Origin: an uncultured Spirochaetales bacterium
GTDB taxonomy: Bacteria > Spirochaetota > Spirochaetia > Sphaerochaetales > Sphaerochaetaceae
Length of the DNA stretch: 64,000 bases
Direction: 5' to 3'
NCBI GenBank assembly: GCA_949282255.1
Contig: CASDPA010000001.1
Coordinates: 1 to 64,000, forward strand
Shown here: positions 54,048 to 62,431 of the stretch, in pieces
Layout: the number at the start of each line of letters is the position of its first letter
Numbering within the stretch: the first letter of the stretch is position 1
Position numbers and translations under genes: made by a program
Notes under the pieces: generated by a model
What the model was told of the DNA's origin: nothing
Databases searched by the model: none
The model's input: the letters and a program-made list of their open reading frames with translations, nothing else

Positions 54048-54389
54048 ATGGACAACAAACGCAATGGACTTGATTCCCTGGCTTTCTTCTTTTTGATCCT
54101 TGCTGTGATATTTGCCGTATTTTCAAGTGTGATGGCACATGATATCTACAGGCTCATTCCTGCAGTAGTGGCCGCATCATGCCTTGCTTATGCGATCTTC
54201 CGCATGCTCAGCACAAACATAGGCAAAAGGCGGTATGAGGCGGAAAAATTCTCCAACATGTTCAAAAGGGATCCCTACAAAAGATTCAAATGCCCGGAAT
54301 GCAAAACCCTCTGCCGCGTACCCAGAAACAAGGGAAAGATAAAAATAACATGCCCCAACTGCAAAAAGCAGTTCATAAGGAAAACCTGA
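54048..54389 (+). CDS. Small membrane protein with zinc ribbon
   Basis: About 113 residues: two close membrane helices at about 9-55 (SLAFFFLILAVIFAVFSSV and LIPAVVAASCLAYAIF) and a cytoplasmic zinc ribbon with CPECKTLCRVP and CPNCKKQF near the C-terminus. The ATG at 54048 is set by the promoter just before it; the longer frame from 53955 would start upstream of that promoter. Zinc ribbons of this sort often bind nucleic acids or proteins. It overlaps the next gene by one base. Likely works with the DUF5685 and DnaJ proteins, role unknown. Confidence 0.75.
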   Translation: MDNKRNGLDSLAFFFLILAVIFAVFSSVMAHDIYRLIPAVVAASCLAYAIFRMLSTNIGKRRYEAEKFSNMFKRDPYKRFKCPECKTLCRVPRNKGKIKITCPNCKKQFIRKT

Positions 54390-55189
54390 TGTTTGGATAC
54401 ATAACACCGACAAAAAGCAACCTGACAAAAGAGGATATAGGAAAATACAGGGCCTATTATTGCGGGCTGTGCCACGAGCTCAAGGAAAAATACGGTAAGG
54501 ACGGCACCTTCAACCTCAGTTATGACATGGTATTCTTATCACTTCTTTTGACCGATCTTTACAACGAAAAGGAAGAAGAAGGAAAAGAGAAGTGCGCAGT
54601 ACGCCCACTAAAGGAACATAGATACATTTCGGGCGCATACACCAGGTATGCGGCGGATATGCAGATGCTCCTATCCTATTATTCAGCCTTGGACCAGCTT
54701 AATGATGAAAAGAAAGGCGAAAAAACTGTTGCAAGGCTTGAAAAATACCTTCCGGATATAAGAAAGCGGTATCCACGGCAATCCGAATGCCTGAAAAAAG
54801 GTCTTGAAATACTTTTAGAAAAGGAAAAACAGGGGTTTGACAGTGCTCCGGAAATGGCTCTCATATTCGGAGACTCCATAAAAGAGATTTTTGCTCCGAG
54901 CGAAGCCGATTTCTTTTCGCCCACGCTGAGGTCGCTTGGGGCTAATCTAGGACGTTTCATTTATCTGATGGATGCCTTCAAGGATAAGAAGCAAGATGAG
55001 AAAAAAGGGTTGTACAATCCTCTGAAAGATATCAATGATAAATCTGTTGTTGAAAACATGCTCCTTAATGCGGCAAGCGATGCAAGCGCAAGCTTTGAGA
55101 AGCTGCCTCTTGATGATAATCTTGCAATACTGAGGAACATCATCTACTCCGGAATCTGGAGAAGCTACGACAAGGATGATAAGAAATGA
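54389..55189 (+). CDS. DUF5685 family protein
   Basis: A 266-residue alpha-helical protein beginning [19 protein letters not shown] and with [14 protein letters not shown], the hallmark of DUF5685, an uncharacterised family. Other features are [23 protein letters not shown] and [18 protein letters not shown], which recall metal-bound all-helical enzymes of the isoprenoid type, though that is only a resemblance. ATG 54389 shares its A with the preceding stop (TGATG). It overlaps the DnaJ gene by four bases, so the three proteins are made together. Confidence 0.75.
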   Translation: MFGYITPTKSNLTKEDIGKYRAYYCGLCHELKEKYGKDGTFNLSYDMVFLSLLLTDLYNEKEEEGKEKCAVRPLKEHRYISGAYTRYAADMQMLLSYYSALDQLNDEKKGEKTVARLEKYLPDIRKRYPRQSECLKKGLEILLEKEKQGFDSAPEMALIFGDSIKEIFAPSEADFFSPTLRSLGANLGRFIYLMDAFKDKKQDEKKGLYNPLKDINDKSVVENMLLNAASDASASFEKLPLDDNLAILRNIIYSGIWRSYDKDDKK

Positions 55190-55860
55190 TGGACGATCCG
55201 TATAAGATTCTCGGCCTTGAAAAAGGTGCCAGCGACGACGAAATAAAGAAAGCCTATAAAAAAATGGCTAAAAAATACCATCCGGATCTTAACAACAACA
55301 GCCCGGAGGCCGCCGAAATGATGAAAAAGGTCAACGAGGCCTATGACATACTGATCAACCATAAGAGCTATTCCACATCAGGATCTTCCAGCACATACGC
55401 ATCAGGCGGATACGGGAATTCGTCCTACTATCAGAATCAAGGAAATCCGTTCGACTGGTTCTCATCTTTCGGCTATTCGTCATTCGACCAGAGGGATTTC
55501 GATGCCCGATATGGAAGCGGACCTTCGATAGAAAGGGCAAAAGCCCTTTACAACATGAGGCAATTCCAAAGGGCCATGAACGAACTGAGGCGCATGCCAA
55601 GTGCCGACAGGAATGCGGAATGGTTCTTCGTTTCCTTCCTCATCAATAGCGCGCTCGGGAATGTCAGCGAGGCGGAATCCGATATAAGAAGGGCCGAAGC
55701 CATGGATCCGACGAATAGGAAATACAGCCAGTATGCAGAGCAGTTCAGGCAGAGAAGGAACGCATATCAAAGCCAAAGAAGCTATTACGGAGTAACATCA
55801 GGATTCCTTGAATGCTGCCTTTCCCTGCTCTTCTTCCGCTTCTGCTGCTGCATAATCTGA
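55186..55860 (+). CDS. J-domain protein with TPR-like region and Cys-rich hydrophobic tail
   Basis: A 224-residue co-chaperone. Residues about 4-62 are a J domain ([19 protein letters not shown], then the KKYHPDLN loop with HPD), which stimulates DnaK. A Ser/Gly/Tyr-rich linker follows to about residue 105, then a helical TPR-like stretch ([20 protein letters not shown]). It lacks the zinc-finger and C-terminal domains of true DnaJ. The end, [17 protein letters not shown], is hydrophobic with five cysteines and may dip into the membrane or bind metal. The start can be 55186 or the next ATG. Confidence 0.85.
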   Translation: MMDDPYKILGLEKGASDDEIKKAYKKMAKKYHPDLNNNSPEAAEMMKKVNEAYDILINHKSYSTSGSSSTYASGGYGNSSYYQNQGNPFDWFSSFGYSSFDQRDFDARYGSGPSIERAKALYNMRQFQRAMNELRRMPSADRNAEWFFVSFLINSALGNVSEAESDIRRAEAMDPTNRKYSQYAEQFRQRRNAYQSQRSYYGVTSGFLECCLSLLFFRFCCCII

Positions 55861-55861
55861 G

Positions 55862-56317
55862 CTATACTACAATCAGTCCATCCGATAGATATATCGCGTA
55901 TGCCATAACAAGCAGAACCGGCAAGAGAATAGCACACTCATCCTCGATGCTCAGTATGGAATAAATGGAATACAGGTTTTTTATTGACCCAATAACAATA
56001 TCCTTATATAAGAATATTTCTCTATTCTTATCATTTTTTACTTCTATTAGGCCATCATTTAACTCTATCTCAGCATATAGGGGCCGGGCCGGACGCAATG
56101 TTTCCACTTCTGCAAAGGTGATGGTGCAATCCTTTTTGCCACCATCCTTGAAATAGTGCCAGAGCTTTTTCCCCCCAGACTGCAAAAAGCCCTTTTCCTT
56201 TCCATCGCCATCATAGACATGGATGCCGTCTTTTCTCATGCGCACCATGTATAATACCGCGCCGCCATCTTCAAGCCTTACCCTGTTTCCTATACGATGC
56301 AACCTGTATCTGATCAT
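55862..56317 (-). CDS. Conserved hypothetical protein downstream of chrA
   Basis: About 151 residues starting MIRYRLHRIGNRV, with a beta-rich N-terminal domain (RLEDGGAVLYMVRMRKDGIHVYDGDG), loosely like LURP-one/tubby-like folds, and a hydrophobic C-terminal stretch (CAILLPVLLVMAYAIYL) that is likely a membrane anchor. The ATG at 56317 overlaps the chromate transporter stop and is preceded by GGAGG; a longer frame to 56383 lies inside that gene. Function not recognised. Confidence 0.6.
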   Translation of the reverse strand: MIRYRLHRIGNRVRLEDGGAVLYMVRMRKDGIHVYDGDGKEKGFLQSGGKKLWHYFKDGGKKDCTITFAEVETLRPARPLYAEIELNDGLIEVKNDKNREIFLYKDIVIGSIKNLYSIYSILSIEDECAILLPVLLVMAYAIYLSDGLIVV

Positions 56318-56886
56318 AATCCAATCACCTCCATAACTCCGTAAACAGCCAAATTCAATAATCCGCATGAAACCATCACCCATATCGGATTGAGTTTCAG
56401 CTTCCCCATAGCAAAAAGTGCAGCAAGAAAAAGAGCGCTTCCAACGTAATTGATGTCTTTCAGATCAAACACGCCGGAATTGAACGCAGAAACAGCCAAT
56501 ATGGAAAGCCCTGCACTGAAAATCAGTGCGATTATGGCAGGGCGCAAGGTATCCATGATGTTTTTCATCACCGACATCTGTCCATATCTTGAATAAAGAT
56601 GAAACAGGATGCTCACGATTATGAGGGAAGGGAAGATGCATCCGAAAGTCGCTGCAACAGCACCCAGCGGGCCTGCGATCCTTGTTCCGACGAAGGTCGC
56701 ACTGTTGACCGCAATCGGTCCTGGAGTCATCTCCGCAATAGTGATGAGATCTGTGAATTCGCTCATAGAAAGCCACGCATGATTCATCACCACCTCGTTT
56801 TGGATGAGCGGTATGGCCGCATATCCACCACCTATGCTGAACAATCCGATCTGAAGGAAGGAAACCATCAGTTCAAGGTAAATCAT
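56314..56886 (-). CDS. Chromate transporter subunit (short-chain CHR, second)
   Basis: A 190-residue half-size CHR protein with about six helices. The family motif FSIGGGYAAIPLIQNEVV is near the N-terminus, with AEMTPGPIAVNSATFVG and a proline-rich GCIFPSLIIVS. Short CHR proteins work in pairs; the partner is the gene just upstream. Start ATG 56886 is placed eight bases behind GGAGG, in preference to GTG 56895. Chromate or sulphate-like anions are exported by characterised pairs, but many family members have unknown substrates. Confidence 0.88.
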   Translation of the reverse strand: MIYLELMVSFLQIGLFSIGGGYAAIPLIQNEVVMNHAWLSMSEFTDLITIAEMTPGPIAVNSATFVGTRIAGPLGAVAATFGCIFPSLIIVSILFHLYSRYGQMSVMKNIMDTLRPAIIALIFSAGLSILAVSAFNSGVFDLKDINYVGSALFLAALFAMGKLKLNPIWVMVSCGLLNLAVYGVMEVIGL

Positions 56887-57466
56887 TTTCCTCACCTCCC
56901 TTTTTCAAGTGCGCGCCTATTGCCTGCGCACCCAATCCAATGAATGCACAGATCAGGATTATGAAGACGACATTGATCTTGAAGAAAAATGTCATAAAAA
57001 AAGCGAGAAGCATTATCATCCCGTGCAAAAGCCCATTTTCTTTCAGCGAGGGAAGGATCATCTTCGCCGCAACGCTTAATATGACGGCAGCCACCCCAGA
57101 CTGCATTCCTTTGAGCACGAGCGAAACATAAACGTTGTTGATGAAAGCCGAATAGAATACGGAAATCACCGAAAGGATCACCATCGGAGGAATTACCGTT
57201 CCAAGCACAGCGACAAGCATCCCTGCAAAACCCGCCACCTTCCAGCCTACAAGTATTGCGGAATTGACAGCGATCGCGCCGGGAGAGGCTTGGGATAGCG
57301 CAGTATAATCCAGCATCTCCTGTTCGCTGATCCAACCAATCTCATCCACGAACTTCTTCTTCATGAATATGATGATCACAAAACCTCCCCCGAACGTGAA
57401 ATCGCTTATGTAGAGCGTCGTCAGGAAGAGCTTCCAAAGAACCTTTGCCTTATTTCCTTTTACCAT
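56873..57466 (-). CDS. Chromate transporter subunit (short-chain CHR, first)
   Basis: A 197-residue CHR half-transporter paralogous to its neighbour: FTFGGGFVIIIFMKKKFVDE near the N-terminus, ALSQASPGAIAVNSAILVG and a following GTVIPPMVILSV. It overlaps the second subunit by 14 bases, so they are translated together. The divergent LysR-type gene is the likely regulator. Confidence 0.88.
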   Translation of the reverse strand: MVKGNKAKVLWKLFLTTLYISDFTFGGGFVIIIFMKKKFVDEIGWISEQEMLDYTALSQASPGAIAVNSAILVGWKVAGFAGMLVAVLGTVIPPMVILSVISVFYSAFINNVYVSLVLKGMQSGVAAVILSVAAKMILPSLKENGLLHGMIMLLAFFMTFFFKINVVFIILICAFIGLGAQAIGAHLKKGGEENDLP

Positions 57467-57551
57467 CTTCTCACTTCCATAACAGAGAGTATCGGATGGT
57501 TAAACATAAGTAAAATACTATATTTTTATGAATTTAATAACGATTTCATTA

Positions 57552-57557
57552 TATAAT
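57552..57557 (+). promoter_or_regulatory. -10 box of the LysR gene, leaderless type
   Basis: A perfect TATAAT ends seven bases before the ATG at 57565, without a Shine-Dalgarno sequence. The -35 region is not clear. The 98-base gap to chrA should also hold the LysR-type operator, but no definite T-N11-A palindrome was singled out. Confidence 0.5.
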
Positions 57558-57564
57558 ATGGCGT

Positions 57565-58443
57565 ATGACACTAAGAAACCTTGAGATTTTCGTCGAAGTA
57601 TATCGAAAAGAAAGCATCACTAAGGCATCAGAAAGCCTTAATATGACACAACCGGCGGTTACGAGGGCAATAAAGGAACTCGAGCAATATTATGACATAT
57701 TGCTTTTTGAAAGATACAAGCGGCATCTTTTCAGAACCAAAGCCGCAGACCAGCTTTATTCCCGGGCTGTACATATAATCGAGTCGTTGAACATGCTGGA
57801 TAAGGAGCTGTTGAACTGGGATGATACCGGAAAAATCAAGATTGGCGCCAGCATCACACTTGGCAACATCATACTTCCCTCCCTGGTGCAAAAATTTCAG
57901 GAAATCAAGCCAAAACTGGACATCAAGGTGAAAATCACAAACGGACAGCAATTGAAAAACGACCTTTACGACAACGTCCTCGATCTTGCGCTGATAGAGG
58001 GGACGTCACACGATGACCAGCTGATAGCCATCCCATTCAGAAAGGATCATCTTGTGCTTGTATTGGGAAAGGATAATCCACTTTCAGAAAAAGAAGATAT
58101 AACTCTCAAAGACATCTTCAAGGAAAAACTGATACTGAGGGAAAAAGGGAGTGTTGGACGGACATTTGTCGATAACATATTCAGCATACATGGCATGATA
58201 ATAGATCCATCATGGGAGAGTACAAGCACCCAGGCGATAATCAAAGCAGTTTCATGCAACATCGGAGTATCCATACTGCCAAAAGAACTTGTACAGATAG
58301 ACAGGAACAGGAAGAATGTGATAACCAAGGAGATTTCAGATGCCGATTTTTCACGTGAAAACCACATAGTATTCCACAAGAACAAGCATCTGAGTCCTGC
58401 CTTACAGCTTTTCATCAATATGTGCAGGACGACATTTCAGTGA
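57565..58443 (+). CDS. LysR family transcriptional regulator
   Basis: A 292-residue regulator with the N-terminal winged HTH (LRNLEIFVEVYRKESITKASESLNMTQPAVTRAIKELEQ read in pieces: SITKASESLNMTQPAVTRAI) and a two-lobed effector domain (IKIGASITLGNIILPSLV onward). LysR genes usually control the divergent neighbour, here the chromate transporter pair. Ends six bases from the convergent TetR gene. Confidence 0.93.
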   Translation: MTLRNLEIFVEVYRKESITKASESLNMTQPAVTRAIKELEQYYDILLFERYKRHLFRTKAADQLYSRAVHIIESLNMLDKELLNWDDTGKIKIGASITLGNIILPSLVQKFQEIKPKLDIKVKITNGQQLKNDLYDNVLDLALIEGTSHDDQLIAIPFRKDHLVLVLGKDNPLSEKEDITLKDIFKEKLILREKGSVGRTFVDNIFSIHGMIIDPSWESTSTQAIIKAVSCNIGVSILPKELVQIDRNRKNVITKEISDADFSRENHIVFHKNKHLSPALQLFINMCRTTFQ

Positions 58444-58447
58444 AATA

Positions 58448-59098
58448 TCAGCCCTGAAGGGACTGGTTCTGGAAAACATCCAGCCAAGAGATGGAGGAAA
58501 GCGACATCATCTTGGAACAAAAATCAGGAAGCTGGTCCAATGTAAGCGGTATGCGTCCCAATATAGAATCGATATACAACGTCAATGTTGCACTGATCCA
58601 GAAATCAAGAATGGCTATGAACTCCGCCCTTTTGCCCACATTGCCCATCATTCCGGCAGCAGAGGACTTCATGAAGTAATCAAACAGCTTTGTCTTGTTC
58701 CGGTTTATGAATTCAGGGGTGTCGCTTATGTTGAAAAGCATTTTGTAATACGTTATGTCCGTCAAAAGAAAATTGGAAGCCGCCTCCAGCACAGGTCTGG
58801 GATTGGAGATTACAAAATCCACAGGAAACGTCTCAAGAGTTCCAAGAAGATCGGTGAACATGTTCTCCTGTATCTTATTGAAAACATCCCTGGGACTTTT
58901 GAAATGCGCATAGAAGGTACCACGGTTTATATCTGCAACACGGACTATGTCGCTTACGGTGATCTTCTCGAATTTCTTTTCCTGCATCAACTCCAGCAAA
59001 GCCCTCTTGATGAGAGCCTTGCTCCTCAAGCTGCTCCTGTACTCAGCCTTCTTCCTTGCTTCCTCCACAAGATCCTCCCAGAACGTGGAATATGGCAT
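58448..59098 (-). CDS. TetR family transcriptional regulator
   Basis: A 216-residue TetR-type regulator. The HTH is at about 45-65 (ITVSDIVRVADINRGTFYAHFKSPRDVF). An unusually long N-terminal helix (WEDLVEEARKKAEYRSS) comes before it. The C-terminal ligand domain is all-helical and has no known signature. The start (59098, or a GTG/ATG at 59110) lies within the 3' end of the HAD gene, an overlap of about 56 bases, so the two may be coupled. Target unknown; ilvA and the HAD gene are candidates. Confidence 0.85.
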   Translation of the reverse strand: MPYSTFWEDLVEEARKKAEYRSSLRSKALIKRALLELMQEKKFEKITVSDIVRVADINRGTFYAHFKSPRDVFNKIQENMFTDLLGTLETFPVDFVISNPRPVLEAASNFLLTDITYYKMLFNISDTPEFINRNKTKLFDYFMKSSAAGMMGNVGKRAEFIAILDFWISATLTLYIDSILGRIPLTLDQLPDFCSKMMSLSSISWLDVFQNQSLQG

Positions 59099-59870
59099 TT
59101 CTGATGCCATCGTCCTCTATATCGCTCGTAACAAAATCAGCCACTTCTTTCAGCTCATCGGAGGCATTGCCCATTGCAATTCCTGTGCCGGCATAAGTTA
59201 TCATTCCGATATCATTTGCACCATCGCCGATGGCAACCCCGTCTTCCCTTGTCAGTCCATAATGATCAAGCACGGCTCTCACACCGTCCGCTTTGTCGAC
59301 ACCAGCCATGACAATCTCCGCCATCAGCTCATAAGGAAGCCCGACCGTATTGGGAACAAGGGTGAATCCAGGCTCTATATCCTGCTTTACCCTACTTACT
59401 CCCCAACCGCCCTCAGGGGACAGGAAAAGAAGCTTCTTAACCTTTGCCCCGGGAGGGACATCGCCTATTATCAGCCCATTCAATGCAACAATGCGCCCGA
59501 TATATTTCATGAAATATTCATAAAAAAGATCACGGGCCTCCTGAGACATGTATGTGCCCTCCGCCGTCTGGACAAGAGTATAGAGTCCGTGCTCCGACAA
59601 ATAACCAGAAAGCTGCGCATAATCCGCATCAGGTATATACAGATCCCGTATGCATTCCCCTTCGACATCCACACTTGCACCCGCAGAGCATATGAAACCG
59701 TCAAAATCCATGAAGGACAAATCCGGAAGCTCGGCCCGGCTTCTTCCAGTTGCGATGAATATCCTGCAGCCGAGGGCATGTGCCGCCTTGAGGGAAATCA
59801 CAGCGCTTCTGGGAGCAGGCTTTCCAAATGGAAGCAAGGTTCCATCGATATCAAGAAAAAAACACTTCAT
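59043..59870 (-). CDS. Cof-type HAD-IIB family hydrolase
   Basis: A 275-residue sugar-phosphate phosphatase of the Cof subgroup. Motif I is FFLDIDGTLLPFG with the nucleophile Asp, motif II IFIATGRSRAE, and motif IV GDGANDIGMITYAGTGIAMGNA; the cap domain lies between. These enzymes act on sugar phosphates or pyridoxal phosphate. The ATG directly follows the ilvA stop, so it is in the same operon. Its 3' end overlaps the TetR gene. Confidence 0.9.
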   Translation of the reverse strand: MKCFFLDIDGTLLPFGKPAPRSAVISLKAAHALGCRIFIATGRSRAELPDLSFMDFDGFICSAGASVDVEGECIRDLYIPDADYAQLSGYLSEHGLYTLVQTAEGTYMSQEARDLFYEYFMKYIGRIVALNGLIIGDVPPGAKVKKLLFLSPEGGWGVSRVKQDIEPGFTLVPNTVGLPYELMAEIVMAGVDKADGVRAVLDHYGLTREDGVAIGDGANDIGMITYAGTGIAMGNASDELKEVADFVTSDIEDDGIRNAIFHVLGGSCGGSKEEG

Positions 59871-61076
59871 CTAAACAAGCTCCGCAACAATCGTATAGCC
59901 GGCGGCGGCAAGCGCTTTCTTTATTTCCCTCACGTGATTATGATCCCTTGTCTCGATGCACACGCGGAGGGTGCAGGAATTGAGATCGGTATCGGATCCG
60001 CCCCTCTCATGATATACCCCGACAACATTTGCGCCATGCTTGGCGATAACGGAAGCCACTTCCACAAGCTGACCGGGTTTATCTGCAAGCGCAACGGTGA
60101 AATCAGCATAACGGCCTTGGCGGAGCAAAGCCCTGTTTATGACTCTCGAAAGGATGGTCACATCTATATTTCCACCTGATACAAGGCATACAACTTTCTT
60201 GCCTTTTATATCAACCTTGCCAAACATGGCAGCCGCTACCGCGACGGCTCCCGCCCCTTCGGCAACAAGCTTCTGACTTTCCATCAGGGACAATATGGCA
60301 CAAGCAACCTCGTCATCCGTGACAGTAACAACCTTGTCCACATATTTTTCAGTATATGAATAAGTGAGGTCGCCTGGACATTTAACCGCTATACCATCGC
60401 TTACAGTCGAAACGCTTTCAAGGCTGTCGACTTTATGCAATTCCAAGGAATGTACCATGGATGCAGCTCCAGCAGCCTGGACACCATAGACCTTGATAGT
60501 AGGCTTCAGTGTTTTCATCGTATATGCAAGACCTGCAATAAGACCGCCTCCGCCGACTGGGACTATCACAGCATCCACATCTGGAAGCTGCTGAAGGATC
60601 TCCAAGCCTATTGTTCCCTGACCTGCGATGACATCCTCATCATTAAACGGGTGTATCATCGTTTTTCCGGTTTCCCTGCAAATGTCCACAGCCCTATTAT
60701 AGGCATCATCATAAACACCCTTTACAAGCTCGACTTCCGCACCAAGGCTTCTCGTTGCCTCAACCTTTGAGATCGGAGCGCCTTCAGGAATGCAGATCAA
60801 TGCATTTATACCCTGCCTCTGCGCAGCAAGAGCAACACCTTGGGCATGGTTTCCGGCAGAGCATGCGACCACACCCTTGCGTTTCTGATCATCTGTAAGC
60901 TTGCTCATCTTGTAATAAGCACCGCGCAATTTAAATGAACCAGTAACCTGCAGGTTTTCTGTCTTAAGGTAAACTTCCTCATCCGGGAACATCCGGGGGG
61001 CTCTTATGAGATCGGTACAACGTGCGACGGCTTTAAGCGCAAAAGCCGCCTGATAAACAGTGTCTAATGTAAGCAT
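59871..61076 (-). CDS. ilvA: Threonine ammonia-lyase with ACT domain
   Basis: A PLP enzyme of about 401 residues that converts threonine to 2-oxobutanoate and ammonia. The PLP Lys lies in TGSFKLRGAYYKM; ACSAGNHAQGVA and VGGGGLIAGLA (phosphate-binding glycines) follow, and one ACT domain fills the C-terminus (LADKPGQLVEVASVIAKHGANV). This one-ACT form of about 400 residues can be biosynthetic (isoleucine) or catabolic. The start is ATG 61076 or TTG 61082; GGGAG is better spaced for the latter. Confidence 0.92.
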   Translation of the reverse strand: MLTLDTVYQAAFALKAVARCTDLIRAPRMFPDEEVYLKTENLQVTGSFKLRGAYYKMSKLTDDQKRKGVVACSAGNHAQGVALAAQRQGINALICIPEGAPISKVEATRSLGAEVELVKGVYDDAYNRAVDICRETGKTMIHPFNDEDVIAGQGTIGLEILQQLPDVDAVIVPVGGGGLIAGLAYTMKTLKPTIKVYGVQAAGAASMVHSLELHKVDSLESVSTVSDGIAVKCPGDLTYSYTEKYVDKVVTVTDDEVACAILSLMESQKLVAEGAGAVAVAAAMFGKVDIKGKKVVCLVSGGNIDVTILSRVINRALLRQGRYADFTVALADKPGQLVEVASVIAKHGANVVGVYHERGGSDTDLNSCTLRVCIETRDHNHVREIKKALAAAGYTIVAELV

Positions 61077-61213
61077 GCACAAATGATACTCCCATGAACG
61101 CAGAAGTTCAATAACGGACGGATGTTTAATTTTGCATTCCAGTCGGGGTTTTTTTCCGATTTTATGGCATATATTGGCAACATCATGCTATGCTGTAGGC
61201 CGAGGAGAAAATC

Positions 61214-62362
61214 ATGGAGAGATTCTTTACTTCAGAATCGGTCACCAAGGGCCACCCTGACAAGGTTTGCGACCAGATTGCAGACGGGATACTGGACGCA
61301 CTGCTTGAGAAAGATGCTTCATCACGCGTAGCTTGTGAGGTTGCGGCAGAACCGGGGGCTGTACACATAATGGGAGAAGTGACCAGCAAAGCAGCTGTCG
61401 ATTATATTGGGATTGCCAGAAACGTTATCCGTGAAATAGGCTACACAAAAAAAGAATATGGTTTCACGGACAAGGCTTCAATAACATGCTCGATACATAA
61501 CCAAAGCCCGGATATAAGTCAAGGTGTCGACAAATCCTATGATGATTCGTCTTCTTCCGGAGCGGGAGATCAGGGAATGATGTTCGGTTATGCCTGCAAC
61601 GAGACAGAAGAGCTCATGCCTCTTGCACACACCCTTGCACGAAGATTGACTGCAAGGCTTACCGAGGTAAGGGAGTCAGGGCTGCTGGGCTATCTGAGGC
61701 CTGATGGAAAAAGCCAGGTGACAGTCGAATACGACGGGAAAAAAGCAAAGCGGATAGAAGCCATAGTCATTTCCGCCCAGCATGATGATTTGGATCTGGA
61801 AAAAATCCGAAAGGACATAATGGACAATGTCATCACGCCTGTCATTGACAAAAAGCTCATGGACGCTGATACAAAAGTCTTCATCAACCCTACAGGCCGT
61901 TTTGTGCTTGGAGGTCCTGCTGCGGATACCGGAGTCACCGGTAGGAAGATCATCGTGGACACATATGGTGGCTATGCACACCACGGGGGCGGAGCCTTCA
62001 GCGGAAAAGACCCTTCGAAAGTCGATAGGTCCGCAGCTTATGCGCTGCGCAATATCGCAAAAACTATTGTAAAGGCAAAACTCGCAGACGAATGCGAACT
62101 GCAGGTATCCTATGCCATCGGAGTGGCAAAACCGTTATCGCTTTATATCAACACCTTCGGCTCTTCAAAAATCGAGGAGCAGCAGATTCTCAACTGCGTT
62201 TTGGCAAACGTGGACCTACGGCCTGATGAAATAATAAGGCATTTCGGGCTTAAAGCACCAATTTATCTGCAAACGGCACGATGCGGCCATTTCGGAATCG
62301 AGAATTATCCTTGGGAAAAGGTTGACGAGAACCTGTTTAAGGAACTTAAGAAGCTTCTTTAA
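61214..62362 (+). CDS. metK: S-adenosylmethionine synthetase
   Basis: Makes S-adenosylmethionine from methionine and ATP. The 382 residues have the expected FTSESVTKGHPDKVCDQIAD (ATP and metal site), GAGDQGMMFGYA, and GGGAFSGKDPSKVDRSAAY. A clear GAGGAG precedes the ATG. No SAM riboswitch was recognised in the 131 bases upstream. Ends in a strong terminator. Confidence 0.97.
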   Translation: MERFFTSESVTKGHPDKVCDQIADGILDALLEKDASSRVACEVAAEPGAVHIMGEVTSKAAVDYIGIARNVIREIGYTKKEYGFTDKASITCSIHNQSPDISQGVDKSYDDSSSSGAGDQGMMFGYACNETEELMPLAHTLARRLTARLTEVRESGLLGYLRPDGKSQVTVEYDGKKAKRIEAIVISAQHDDLDLEKIRKDIMDNVITPVIDKKLMDADTKVFINPTGRFVLGGPAADTGVTGRKIIVDTYGGYAHHGGGAFSGKDPSKVDRSAAYALRNIAKTIVKAKLADECELQVSYAIGVAKPLSLYINTFGSSKIEEQQILNCVLANVDLRPDEIIRHFGLKAPIYLQTARCGHFGIENYPWEKVDENLFKELKKLL

Positions 62363-62367
62363 AACAT

Positions 62368-62396
62368 AAAGCGGGGATGTCCCCGCTTTATTGCTT
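62368..62396 (+). terminator. Terminator of metK, probably bidirectional
   Basis: AAAGCGGGGA (62368-62377) and TCCCCGCTTT (62380-62389) form a ten-base-pair stem with a two-base loop as written, followed by a T-rich ATTGCTTT. The flanking A and T runs allow use from both sides. Confidence 0.8.
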
Positions 62397-62431
62397 TAAA
62401 GTCTATAAAGAGGAAGAAACCTCCTTTTACC

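Noticed and set aside
58947-60179. A 410-residue forward frame over the TetR, HAD and ilvA genes
   Set aside because: It spans three well-recognised reverse-strand genes and resembles no protein family.
61083-61213. Possible SAM riboswitch before metK
   Set aside because: No SAM-I, SAM-II or SAM-III type core could be recognised; only a small TCGG/CCGA hairpin around a T run is visible.
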